This document shows, one piece after another, positions 35,919 to 46,025 of a stretch of DNA of 64,000 nucleotides (position 1 is its first letter; each line of letters starts with the position of its first letter). The stretch is from NCBI GenBank assembly GCA_029851415.1, contig CM056742.1:57538454-57602453 (forward strand). The letters run 5' to 3'. The notes under the pieces are model-generated. The model saw only the letters and a program-made list of their open reading frames with translations. It was not told the DNA's origin and did no database searches. Both the position numbers and the translations under genes were made by a program. The stretch is from Eretmocerus hayati. Its lineage: Eukaryota; Arthropoda; Insecta; Hymenoptera; Aphelinidae.

Positions 35919-37378
35919 TCACTTCTGCCAACACAACTTTGCATTTTGTGCACGGTGACCAGCGGTTGGGGCTCTGTTCATGTACTTCACGGCATATGTG
36001 TCACCAATTCTCTGGTGGGACCTTTGATGATGGTTCTTCTCGTTTTCTTTTTCGAATTGTCGCCTGGGTGCTCTTTGTTGTTGTCTCTTTATTTGTAGTT
36101 TTATTTCTTTTTCGCTGAGAGGTAGTGGAATTTGTTGTTCCGTGTCACTGGTAGAATCTGAGTCATTTTGCCCATTATCTAGTGAGTCTTCCGCTCTTCT
36201 CCACATAGTTCTAAGTCGCTGTCCTGTTGTTGGTTTTGCAATCTTGGTGTCGCTGGATTGGGGATTTCTACATGAACAGGCGAGGGAAGCGCGGGCCCTT
36301 GTGTGAATGTAGCGTACCGTTATCATCCTTGTCAGCATAGTTGGATAGATTGTCGTGCATTTCGGTACCCGAGGAATTGGGTATTCCGAGTAATTCGTTA
36401 AGGATATCAGTAGTATTTCCTATTGTCCTTGCATTCGATATTGGTACGTTGGCTGTAGAGATGATGTCTGGCACAGTCTGGAGATGTGCTGAATTAATTG
36501 ACGTTAAATTTTGAGATTTGTCGAGGTCATTGTATGTAGACAGGGTACATGGAAGGATATAGAAGGACGTTGCATCATTTTCTGATTCTCCGATATCGTC
36601 TGTGTGACGATTCCCAGGAATCCCGTGGTCACTTGTCCCGGTGTGCGGGGAGTCGATTGTGGGTGGCTCCCCGATTGCTGGAGAATGAGAGACCGTGACA
36701 GCTGCGTGACAATTTGTCGCGAAGGCTCCCGGGCGAGGCGTAGGTGGTTCAGCGGCGGCACTGGTATGTGTAGCGTGACAATTTGTCGCACTGGCTCTCA
36801 AGCGGGGAGTATCTGGTTGAGCACCAGCACTGGTAGGGGCAGCGTGACAATCTGTCGCGCCTGGTGCTGTGTTTTGAAATGCCATGGAGGGAATGAGCCA
36901 CGTGCGCTATCGGTGCAGATGTGCTTGTTTCTGGTATGATATATGCTTGGTTCATGAGAGGGCCATGATATATCATACCTGACGAGAGGAGCGATATTGA
37001 CGTTGGTTTAGGGCCGTTGCTGACGCCAGTGATGTTGTTTCGCTATTCGTTTTGTATGTGGTGTAGCCCATCCTGCTTAGAGTCCCCATTGGAGGATGCT
37101 TCCGACGAAGAAATATTCTGATGATAGATTTTGTCCGTCTGTATGCCGCTCTCCGATAGTGGGGGCTGCTGGACGTTGATTTCGTCGATACACAGGGAGC
37201 TATTCTCCTGTAAGAAGCACTTATACATATCAACACCACGGATATAAGCACTATATTTCACAAGAAAAACTTCTTTCGCTGCTACATAAGTCTTATGGGA
37301 CTCTTCCATTTCTCTGTGAGCCCGATCTATCGTGTCTTTTAAGTACTCAGAAAAAAGTTTCACACTGTCTCTCTCCAT
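35919..37378 (-). CDS. Unrecognised multi-part coding region
   Basis: Three coding-like minus-strand pieces lie in order. 37378-37043: 111 codons, charged, amphipathic, starts MERDSVKLFSEYLKDTIDRA and has a predicted helical N-terminus. 36885-36268: 205 codons, Pro/Thr/Ser-rich, with three tandem units of about 23 residues containing T(D/N)CHA. 36338-35919: highly basic end with QIKRQQQRAPRRQF. They overlap or follow in different frames, so introns or frameshifts must join them. The region lies in the segment found next to R1a but not R1b. No domain recognised; a gag-like or element-encoded protein is possible. Confidence 0.4.
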
Positions 37379-37433
37379 TTCATGCGGTGTCGCCCACGTG
37401 GCGTTGATGACTGGGGCAATTGATTTACTTAGC

Positions 37434-37620
37434 TGTTAATGACATGATCTGTAGATTTTCGGGAATGAGCAAGCTCGTAAGAGTGTTTGGTGGCGACATC
37501 TCTTGATTGTGGTCAGTGTTACGTCGAATTGATATACTTGGATGCTAATGAAGTGATTTGTAGATTGCCGGTAATGAGTAAGCTCGCAGGAAGTACATAG
37601 TGGCGCCATCTCTCAATTGC
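37434..37620 (+). repeat. Tandem duplication, period about 109 bp
   Basis: TTAATGACATGATCTGTAGA...AATGAGCAAGCTCG (37435) and CTAATGAAGTGATTTGTAGA...AATGAGTAAGCTCG (37544) are diverged neighbours, both followed by GGCGMCATCTCT. No gene recognised. Confidence 0.6.
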
Positions 37621-37850
37621 ACTCCGCACTACATGTGTTGTGCAAGTGGCGCGAAGATTTAAATGCATATGATCCATTGAACGTTGAAACGTCACCTGGT
37701 GCTTCGATGTGCTTATGGCGCTCGGATGTGTGGGTTCAAATCGGTGTAATATTCATCATAAATTTGCAAAACTTTAAATCATGCAACAGTAGGTATACGA
37801 TGTGATTTACATACGTAATATATCAAAAGGCGCGGTAGCGCCTTGCTGGC

Positions 37851-37862
37851 GAGTATATAAGG
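37851..37862 (+). promoter_or_regulatory. TATA-box-like element at the R2 5' edge
   Basis: GAGTATATAAGG follows the R2 start by 30 bases and is kept in copy b (GAGTATATATGA near 46056). Conservation in two diverged copies suggests a core promoter for an R2 transcript, though none is demonstrated. Confidence 0.35.
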
Positions 37863-39787
37863 AAAAAAAACTCGCAGCGCTGCCGTGCCTTATATACACC
37901 AAGATGGGGTTTTTTAACCTCTCGCTCTCCCTCGATCATAGATTATTGTAGATTTTAGTGGGTACCAGCCACGATGCACACCAATAACCGTGAGCTTGGT
38001 CATATTTCTAACCAAATTCTAGCTTGTTCCGCCGGGATAACATCTAACAGCTTTGTTTTCCGACCTCGAAAATTTGGACCCTCCCCGACGAAATTCGGCG
38101 TGGATTTTCGTCTCCCGTCACTTTCGAGATTCGACTCATCTCGAAGTCGAGATGCGTCGGTGTGATACGATTCAGCCTTGTGCGCGTGAACGAGCGACCC
38201 ATAGGTATATCACACTTACACTGCAGGCTGTAGCAGACGATTTTCACTTTATTCAGAACCAAGAACCGAGAGTGTTCACTTTCAGCTCGAGTACCAGTAC
38301 TGACGAGTACAGCATGAGTATGTAACAGCAAAGATTTTGAATGCCAATTGATGCTAATCGTGATTGTTGGCCCACAAGTAAAAGAGGCACATGATGTGTG
38401 CTATCTTGTTTGTAGTGCGATTTAAACATGATGGGGCAAAGGCTAAGAAATATGTGTCATTCTCGCTGTTGTGCAGTAGTGTCAAAAGAATATTCTTCGA
38501 TCTATATCTGGAGGATTCAGGATTTGATCTCAAGAAAGTGTGGGTGCCATTATCAATCTCTATTTTAAACCTATATTGACTCTCAGTTTTCACTTGAGAC
38601 AGACCCAACTCTGGAGCTATAAATTGTGTAACTCTAAGAAGTCTCCATAATCTACTCTAATTGAAGAATTAGATTGCAGACAGAGAAGTATCTTTCGTGC
38701 TGCATTTGGTATAGCACCAAAAACCTGTTCATCTTCAACACAAGAGGGATCGTCTCTCACATTTAGATGTTGTGAGACTAGTCAGTGCTGATGAGCGACT
38801 GCCCATAAACAGTTGTTGTGATGTGCGGTGATCTCTGGTACTGCTCCAGTAATTTTTGTGTAACATCATTACCATTGTGTTTCACTCTTATCCAATAGTC
38901 TCAGTTAGACTCTTACTCATGGTCTTATGGGTCTTGATTGTCTTGACGTGCCATTCAAATTCTTGCTAGAGACTTGATGAGAAAGTAGCTGGCATAGGTC
39001 ATTTCTAAATAGGTTTAGAAAGTTATTGTACATGATTCATTTGCTTCGTCAGAAGTGTCATAGCACATTTACGCTCTTGGTGCAAATTTGAAAATGCAAC
39101 TTGGGAAAACTCTCTGTTGAAAAGTCATTTAATGTAGGAAGTGGATCCATGCATTCATCTGAATGTACTTTGAGGATAATTTTATCTGGAATCCGAGTAC
39201 TTCTCACATAATGCTGGTGAATCTTCATTCTTGAAGTGGGTTCACGCGTAATACTCCAAGTTCTTGAAAAATCACAAGTTACCGATGTCCAAGTTGAAAT
39301 TTGTTCTAGTTTTTGGTTTTCAAATAATGTTGGAGAACAGATGTATTGCCATGATTCTATGTTTCATTTGTTAGTCACAGATTAGTCAGTCACTTCGATA
39401 GTTAGCATTCTTTCTTGGCGAGGAGCGAGTGAACCAACTCGTGTGGGGAATTTTTACAATTCAGATATTTCTCATCACCTGAGAACTTTATCTTGACAGC
39501 ACCATTACAAGTGGAGTTGGGAATATTTGCATGCGTTCAAGTCAAATTTCATGAAATAATTCCAAATTTTGATTTTCAGAACACAAAATTGTACTACTCC
39601 AGATTTCTTTGCTTATAGCTATGAATTATTCATCTTGAAATTTATCACACTGCTGCATATTAAGAGATGGTTTTCATGGATTAGATACATAGGAGTTTTT
39701 AGGGATTTCCTACATGCCACTATTCACAGCTTATATTTGTCAATTCGAGAATTTTCAATCATTACCACAGCCGAGTGTTAAAATCTT

Positions 39788-40692
39788 CCCCCCCCCCCTC
39801 CCACTTTACTTTTTCCAAAAGTATAACTTGGCGAGTATGGCCATCCTTTTCCCCCATCACAACATCTGGGGTCAAAATATGAATTTCAGTTCTTGAGGGT
39901 CATGAGATCAAGGAAAACATGTCGAGTAATTATTTAGCAGAAACTGGACGTGAGACGAATAGAAAAAGATTGAAAAATATGAATTCCAACTCTTGAGAGT
40001 TATGAGATCAGGGAATACATGTTGAGTAATGGTTTTGCAAAATCTGAGCGTGAAACTCATGGGAATGGATTGATTTCATTACGATTGGATGACCTCTGTA
40101 ATTTTAACTCAACTTGAGTTACTCACCATCTCTACTGACTTTCTAACAAGAACAATTGATGCGGGATTGAATTTTCTTATTGCTTCCAATTTTTTTCTCA
40201 TTGGTCTGGATGAACTATCATGTTCAATACATTTCGTAATTAGAAGAGATGGTGAGTAACTCAAGTTGAGTCAAAATTACAGAGGTCATCAAATCGTAAT
40301 GAAATCAATCCATTCCCATGAGTTTCACGCTCAGATTTTGCAGAACCATTACTCAACATGTATTCCCTGATCTCATTACTCTCAAGAGTTGGAATTCATA
40401 TTTTCCGATTTCTTTCTATTCGTTTCACGCACAGTTTCTGCTAAATAATTATTTGACATGTTTTCCCTGATCTCATAGCTCTCAAGAGTTGAAATTAATA
40501 TTTTTCAATATTTTTCTATTCGTCTCACGTCCAGTTTCTGCTAAATAATTACTCGACATGTTTTCCTTGATCTCATGACCCTCAAGAGTTGAAATTCATA
40601 TTTTGACCCCAGATGTAGTGATAGGGGAAAAGGATGGCCATACTCGCCAAGTTATACTTTTGGAAAAAGTAAAGTGGGAGGGGGGGGGGAAC
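39788..40692. repeat. Hairpin H7 at the end of R2a
   Basis: Left arm 39788-40133 and right arm about 40243-40692 are inverted copies. Outer ends are a C-tract/CTCCCACTTTACTTTTTCC and its complement. ACTCAAGTTGAGT lies near the inner ends of both arms. The right arm is longer because one ATTACTCGACATG/CTCAAGAGTTG unit is repeated. The loop is about 110 bp. Confidence 0.85.
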
Positions 40693-41541
40693 GACTTATT
40701 CTCTATTTTGCCGTGATTCAATTGGCGCTGGTGAATTGGAATAATCGAAAATCCAAAATTATGCTAATTTCTCTGATTCAACTCTGTGATGGACTTGTCT
40801 CATATACATATATTGTTAGATTAGTGAAGCCTTATCATTAATTCTAACATCGTGTGACTCTGGTGAATATCAGAGTAGTTCTCCATAAGTAAGGGGATTT
40901 GGCCTATGCCATTCCATAGACAATTCAGTATAGTTACTCCGTAATTGGTTCAAAGGATGTTAGCCAGACCATATACAGAAACAGTCAACATTCGAGCTAT
41001 GCATGCAGGTTTGAAGGAGGTTTCGAGCTGCGAAGGAATTTGGCTGACGGTGCATCAGAAATGTGACTCTCCCAAGTTTTGTATAGTTCTAAGTCTGTTC
41101 GCGAGGATTATGTCTGTACTGTCGATCCGTCCATGTTGTCAGTGTAGTTTCGAAAATCGATGCGGTGCTGTGTTTTACATTCATTCGTCGGTTTCGGACT
41201 GCTTTCTTGAAAAAAAAGAGAAAAAAATTTAGATACAAAAAATTTAGATGAAATGAATGGAGAATCAATTTCATATCGCTCCACGTCCGAGATACAGCTG
41301 GGTCAACGTAAGTTATATCGTTTTTACTTTGGTTTCAATTATTGTTGTCAAATACACTGTTGTGACATACGAATGACGGGATGGCAGTTCGAAGATTGGC
41401 GGGCTCTCCGAAGACATCGGGTGGCGAATAAAACCCGCATCGACCGAGGGCTATGCCCGCTGCCCTACGTCCGCAAGTTGCCCCGCCGCTCTTATTCGCG
41501 AGTTTGCGTGATTAGCCTTTGTTGTTTTGTGAGTTATTGCA

Positions 41542-41925
41542 GAATGTGGGCCTCAACGGATATTTATTATTATTATTATTCATTTTTTTCGTTTTTGGTT
41601 TGATAATTGGGCTTCCGAAAGAGTTTTACGTCACGTGGACCGGCTGTATAATGAAAAGTTCAGTCAAGGCATATTGGACGTATCAGTTGAAGAAGAAACT
41701 GACTATTACGGTCTCGGGCGATTCTTTTGCCATGAAAAAATTGAATTCCGGGGACGAAATGAACGGTTTTTGGCGGATGTGTGGAATGATGCTGCACGAA
41801 GGGTTAGTGACGGACGAACCCTTCCAATTTTCCCCGAAATTGCTATAGATGACCTAGATGTGAACGGACATTCGGTTGTGCTCTCTTTCCTCTCTTCAGA
41901 AGTATTATTCGAAGACTATTGGTAA
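41542..41925 (+). CDS. Hypothetical protein or exon
   Basis: Open from 41533 to the TGA-free end at 41925, with an acceptor-like TTATTGCAG at 41540. The part from about 41602 onward reads as a compact globular sequence: DNWASERVLRHVDRLYNEKF, then YYGLGRFFCHEKIEF, then acidic IAIDDLDVNG and a C-terminal FEDYW. It has no signal peptide, membrane helix or repeat. The Ile-rich segment before it reads a TTA microsatellite, so the true start is uncertain. I do not recognise the family. The composition is unlike the shadow frames around it. Confidence 0.4.
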   Translation, partial: ECGPQRIFIIIIIHFFRFWFDNWASERVLRHVDRLYNEKFSQGILDVSVEEETDYYGLGRFFCHEKIEFRGRNERFLADVWNDAARRVSDGRTLPIFPEIAIDDLDVNGHSVVLSFLSSEVLFEDYW

Positions 41926-42177
41926 ATTGAGATATGATCAAAGAAAATTTCACAATAACTTCTCTCTTTCCTTAATTTCTGATTGAATAATTTGTAGTAT
42001 TATTAACATAAAATTCCGTATACGGCGTTTATTGTGTTCCCGGAGACCTGAACATTTGAAACTCCTAGAGTAGCCTTTTTCTAAATTCCAAAACTAGAAC
42101 CATGATTAGTATGTCTGGAAAATTTTTGGTGAGGTCCAATGCATCTACGTGATTTTATCTAATTCGATTTTTTTGCA

Positions 42178-42250
42178 GCGTGACGTCTTACCACAGGGTG
42201 CTATTCTGTCGCAGCGTGACATCTGTCGCAGCGTGACATTTTGTCGCAGC
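42178..42250 (+). repeat. GCAGCGTGAC / TGTCGCAGCG motif cluster
   Basis: Four near-copies of GCAGCGTGACAT...TGTCGC occur within 70 bp. The same word family is found in R1 (35330-35470, 44590-44720) and inside the coding region at 36714-36860. Confidence 0.7.
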
Positions 42251-42649
42251 GAAGAATGTTATTCGTTTGCAGCATTGGGCCTCCTATGAGTTTGGATTTC
42301 TCTTTTTTTGGTGTATGGGAATTCAGTTATTCGGTCTAGATATTAATCAAGGGCCGGATACATGGATCCTTGGTTGAGAATTCTGGCCACCATAAAGTAC
42401 TCCTAAATAAGTTAAGCATCTTGGTTCTCTGACCAGTAAGATTTTTCTTCAAACCAGGTACGGTAAGTTTTTGATGTTGATGGGTAGGTTGATAGTCCAC
42501 GTTCTTTTTCACGATTCGTCGCCACTTTATGGACAGGTTGGTGGTGTCAAATTCATGCATCCGAGTTAGCAATAGGATCGCGTGAATCTGTTGTCAGCAA
42601 TTCCGGCGCAAAGGCAGCTCTTGAGTCAGCTTATAAGACTTTTTTGCAA

Positions 42650-43170
42650 CTGTGTGCGCGAAGTTGTAAAAAAATGAGACTTCTCTTCATTATTTACAGT
42701 GCGAGAAGTAATGCGTGAATGACTTCTCGCACAGTTTGACATTTACGCACTGGTGGACTGTGCGTGAATGTAACTTCTCGCTCCAATGCATTTTCATTCA
42801 CGCACAGTTCCAAAATATGATGTCACGTCATCCCTCTGAATTTGGCCTTTCTCGAAAACTTCTTTCTCAAGATGATCTTGCTCGGACAGCGGTGCATTTA
42901 ATTACAACTTCGCGCACAGTTGCAAAAAATAGTATACGCAACACGTGCGAGAAGTTTCCGCACACGTTGCCAACTCGCGCGAGAAGTAACATTCACGCAC
43001 ACTTCGAAACTTCTCGCACACCCAAAAGTACATATTCACGCACGCTCGCTTCGCGAGCGTGCGTAAATGTGTTCTTCTGGCTGTGCGAGAAGTTCCAAAG
43101 TGTGTGTGAATATTAACTTCTCGCACTCGTTTGGCAACTTGTGCGGGAATTGACCTTCTCGCACTTGTTG
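42650..43170. repeat. Array of short motifs in both orientations
   Basis: About 20 copies of two words, GTGCGAGAAGT and ATTCACGCAC, and their complements occur in mixed orientation at irregular 15-40-bp spacing. At 43043 a near-perfect palindrome CACGCTCGCTTCGCGAGCGTG is embedded. Frames through the array give low-complexity Thr/Arg-rich peptides and are not genes. Confidence 0.8.
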
Positions 43171-43511
43171 CGTAATATACTATATTGTATGTCTCTATGA
43201 ACGGGTAACATTCATTTCTGTCAGTGCAGTGTCGTGATCGTCATGTGTCTGAAGTCTGAAGTATTCCCTGCTCGCGAGCTATTTGTAAATTTCGATCTCG
43301 TCTTGGATGATGAGAACCATTTTCGTAGACGCGTGCCTCGAGTTCGATCTTCCCGATACCGTTGGGTGAACGTAACTGCAACCTAGTGAGCTGTATAAAT
43401 TTATGTTACTGGTTCGATTATAAACTGATGAAGAAAATAAAAAAATTCCTTAGTTTGGAAGATGGGCTGCTGTTAGGCGTTATCGATATTGTTATATCAT
43501 ATGCGTTATCG
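43171..43511. other. No gene seen
   Basis: Spacer between the motif array and the gag remnant. Plus-strand frames here are the antisense of the remnant. Confidence 0.4.
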
Positions 43512-43880
43512 TTATTTGTCCATAAACGTGACCTGTTTGGGTCTACTTCGATTGAGTTCTGGTGTTTTATCTTCGCGACGTGGATCAATACTGGTGTATT
43601 GAATTTCTGCTCTATTGATGTTAAGACTGATTGCAAAGCTCTCAGCTTTTTCGGCAGCTTCAAGTGCTGCTGCCATTGTTCTGGGTGCTATCAATATAAT
43701 ACCACTTCTCATGCTATCAGGAAGACCGCGAATGGAAGCGTTCAAGCCTAATACCTCAAATTGGGGTCAATGGTCTACGTCATCCTCTTCTACAGTGCTG
43801 TTCAGGGCTGCGATGGCCCCTCTAATGAGGGATGATCGAAGTGATTTCAGATATCCAGATTTGAACCTTCAATGATAATA
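43512..43880 (-). pseudogene. Retroelement gag remnant
   Basis: The minus strand encodes a segment with the usual retroelement capsid layout. A GLPDSMRSGIILIAP block is followed by a helix TMAAALEAAEKAES, which is the conserved region preceding the end of capsid in Gypsy-like Gag. A basic tail follows (NRSRPKQVTF). One in-frame TGA lies near 43775, upstream of which the reading stays open into R1b. No zinc knuckle, protease or pol follows, so it is an isolated fragment. The Gypsy assignment rests on pattern recognition only. Confidence 0.55.
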
Positions 43881-44841
43881 ATCCATATTAGGATCAGCTC
43901 AAATATTCAGAGTGAAATCGTTGATTCTTTGGATAAGGATGCATTCACAGATTCTGAAATGATGAGAATGAATTTTGTGATGGGAATATAAATTCATCAA
44001 AACCCAGTAACAAAATCGAAATCACTCAAGAGAATCAGTATGAACGATAATCAATAAAATAGGCAAATTAAATTGTCTCTTTTTTTGTTGATCAATTAAG
44101 GACTGCTGAAGTTCTTTCGACTTATTCTATGAATGTTAAGAATATAGAGCAACTTACAATTAGATTGTTTCCTAAACTACTCGAGAGAAGAGCGGAGTCG
44201 TAATGAGTCGGCAGTCCTCTGAAGGCTGGAATGTCGATTCAGAAGGCCTTGAGGATGAATCATAAGCTGATCCTACTGCAGCTCAACTTGAGGACGAATT
44301 CGGAGCTGGCCCTGCTGCAGCTTTAAGTACGGGTAACGCCACTTTCCAAGTGCGGGATCAAATCTAACCGTTGGCTCGCCGCTTCTCGAACAGACGCTTT
44401 GTCACACTTTTCTAAGGTTTTTGGGTGGAGACAATAGCGCGGACTTGAAAGCTCCGTGAAGAAAACTTTGACAGACTGATCGGCGAGCCAACGTTCAAAT
44501 TCATACTTATAGCCAAAGACAGCTCGCGCAAATGTTGAAATTAGACTTATTGTTCTATCAAAATCATTTTGGAATCATAAACTGTATCAAGCGTGACCTA
44601 TTGTCACGTTCAATAAAGTGTGGCTCATTGGCACGCGAAGCGAATGAATGGCGTGACTTGATGTCACGCATGATCAGAGGGTGGAGTGACCTATTGACAC
44701 GCGTGACAATAAGTCACGCTTTGGACAAAATCGACTCCGCTCTCTCCTCACGAGTCCCCACATCACTTTGTATATCGACTGTTGCGAGTTATACAAAATC
44801 TGAGTGAGACGGGGCGTCTCGTGAACGCGGGACACCACACA
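43827..44841 (+). repeat. R1 repeat, copy b
   Basis: Direct partner of 34556-35585, ending ACGCGGGACACCACA. The gag-like minus-strand reading crosses its left edge, where a shorter degenerate version is also present in copy a. Shares the ATG/TAA frame at 44203 and the GCGTGAC palindromes at 44590-44720. Confidence 0.85.
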
Positions 44842-46025
44842 TATCGAGAATCCTTTTCATTAATTGTAAAGCGTAGATGAATATTGTCTGATGACTAGAT
44901 CAGTGATATGTTTCTTGGCTCCTCAAATTCCTGATGTATTCTTAAACCCGCTATTTTTGCATACCAACGGAACTGGAGATATTATTTTTGAGCCTCACAA
45001 CTAAAATTGTCTAGGTTCAAATAAACGAGATCACTTGATGGCTGTTTTCCTGTCTGTGTGAATTGGCAACTCATCTTTCAAAACGTTGGACTAGATTGTT
45101 CAATTTTCAATATCCTTATATGGATGAAAACCAATATCGATGAGACCTCAGTCATCAGTAATTTCCTCGCATCTGTTTGGAGAAGATTTGACTCGTCTGA
45201 AGAATGAATTCTCAAAAAATTGTGACTCGTGCATTTATTCCATTCTGTACTCGACTAATACCGCTCTCCATGCATACAATCACGAATCATTCTATACTGA
45301 AACATAAGAAAGTAGAAATTCACTGGGAAAGTGAAACATTCACATTCATCTACGTACTTGCTCAGACCCACTGTTATTAATCAATTGAGGCATACCAAAA
45401 CTATGTGCCCAAGCAAAAATTCAGTGTGATTGCATATAACTTTCAAATATCCTAATTCCAAATGCTTTCACAAGACTATGCTAAAACTGAGCATCTTGAT
45501 GCAACTTTTGAGCATGCCTAATGGAAATACTGTGACCCATACTGTCTTTTACAAGCATGTACTGATACTAACAAAAATTTCACTCAATTGCGAGTGCAAG
45601 AAATATCCTGCAATTTAAGAAATTATGATGAATCGATGATCCGTGAGCTATCATTCCACTACCCTAAAAATTCAAACTGGATTTGTTTGATACAGTTGTT
45701 CTCCGTCTTGCACGTACATGCAACGCCAAGATTAATTCTTTTTCTGACGACTATCAGATGATCAGGTTGGGAATGAAATATCATAAAAATACATGATGCA
45801 TTGTATCCCTTAATTCATCACATCATGAATGCAGTAGCTATGCGAAAGTCTTCGAAGTTGATATTCGGAAAGTGAATGGTAAGGCAATATGGACATTATA
45901 TCTAATGAGACTGATGTACAGTTTTCAACTCAATTTAAGTCTCAGCAAAAATAGTGAGATGACCTGACAAAAAGAGCATATGAGACTAGCGTGGCTCAAA
46001 GATGTATGTTTTTCGGATACATCGT
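44842..46025. other. No gene seen
   Basis: AT-rich spacer between R1b and R2b. It is not homologous to the 2.2-kb spacer between R1a and R2a. Confidence 0.5.

Larger units (their letters stand above)
37821..40692 (+). repeat. R2 repeat, copy a
   Basis: A ~2.87-kb repeat matching 46026-48834 in the same orientation at about 70-75% identity. It begins TATCAAAAGGCG...CTTGCTGGCGAGTATATA and ends in hairpin H7. Landmarks shared along the length are TGTGTCATTCTYGCTGTTGTG, GGATCGTCTCTCA and GAGTATGGCCATCCTTT. It has no long reading frame. Its 5' edge resembles a promoter (see 37851). Confidence 0.8.

Noticed and set aside
42650..43170. CRISPR-like array
   Set aside because: Words are 10-11 bp, in both orientations and irregularly spaced, in eukaryotic DNA.
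34556..44841. R1 pair as the two LTRs of a 10.3-kb retrotransposon on the minus strand (gag remnant just inside R1b)
   Set aside because: No matching target duplication, no TGG primer site next to R1b, no pol in the 8 kb between, and the gag-like frame runs into R1 itself.
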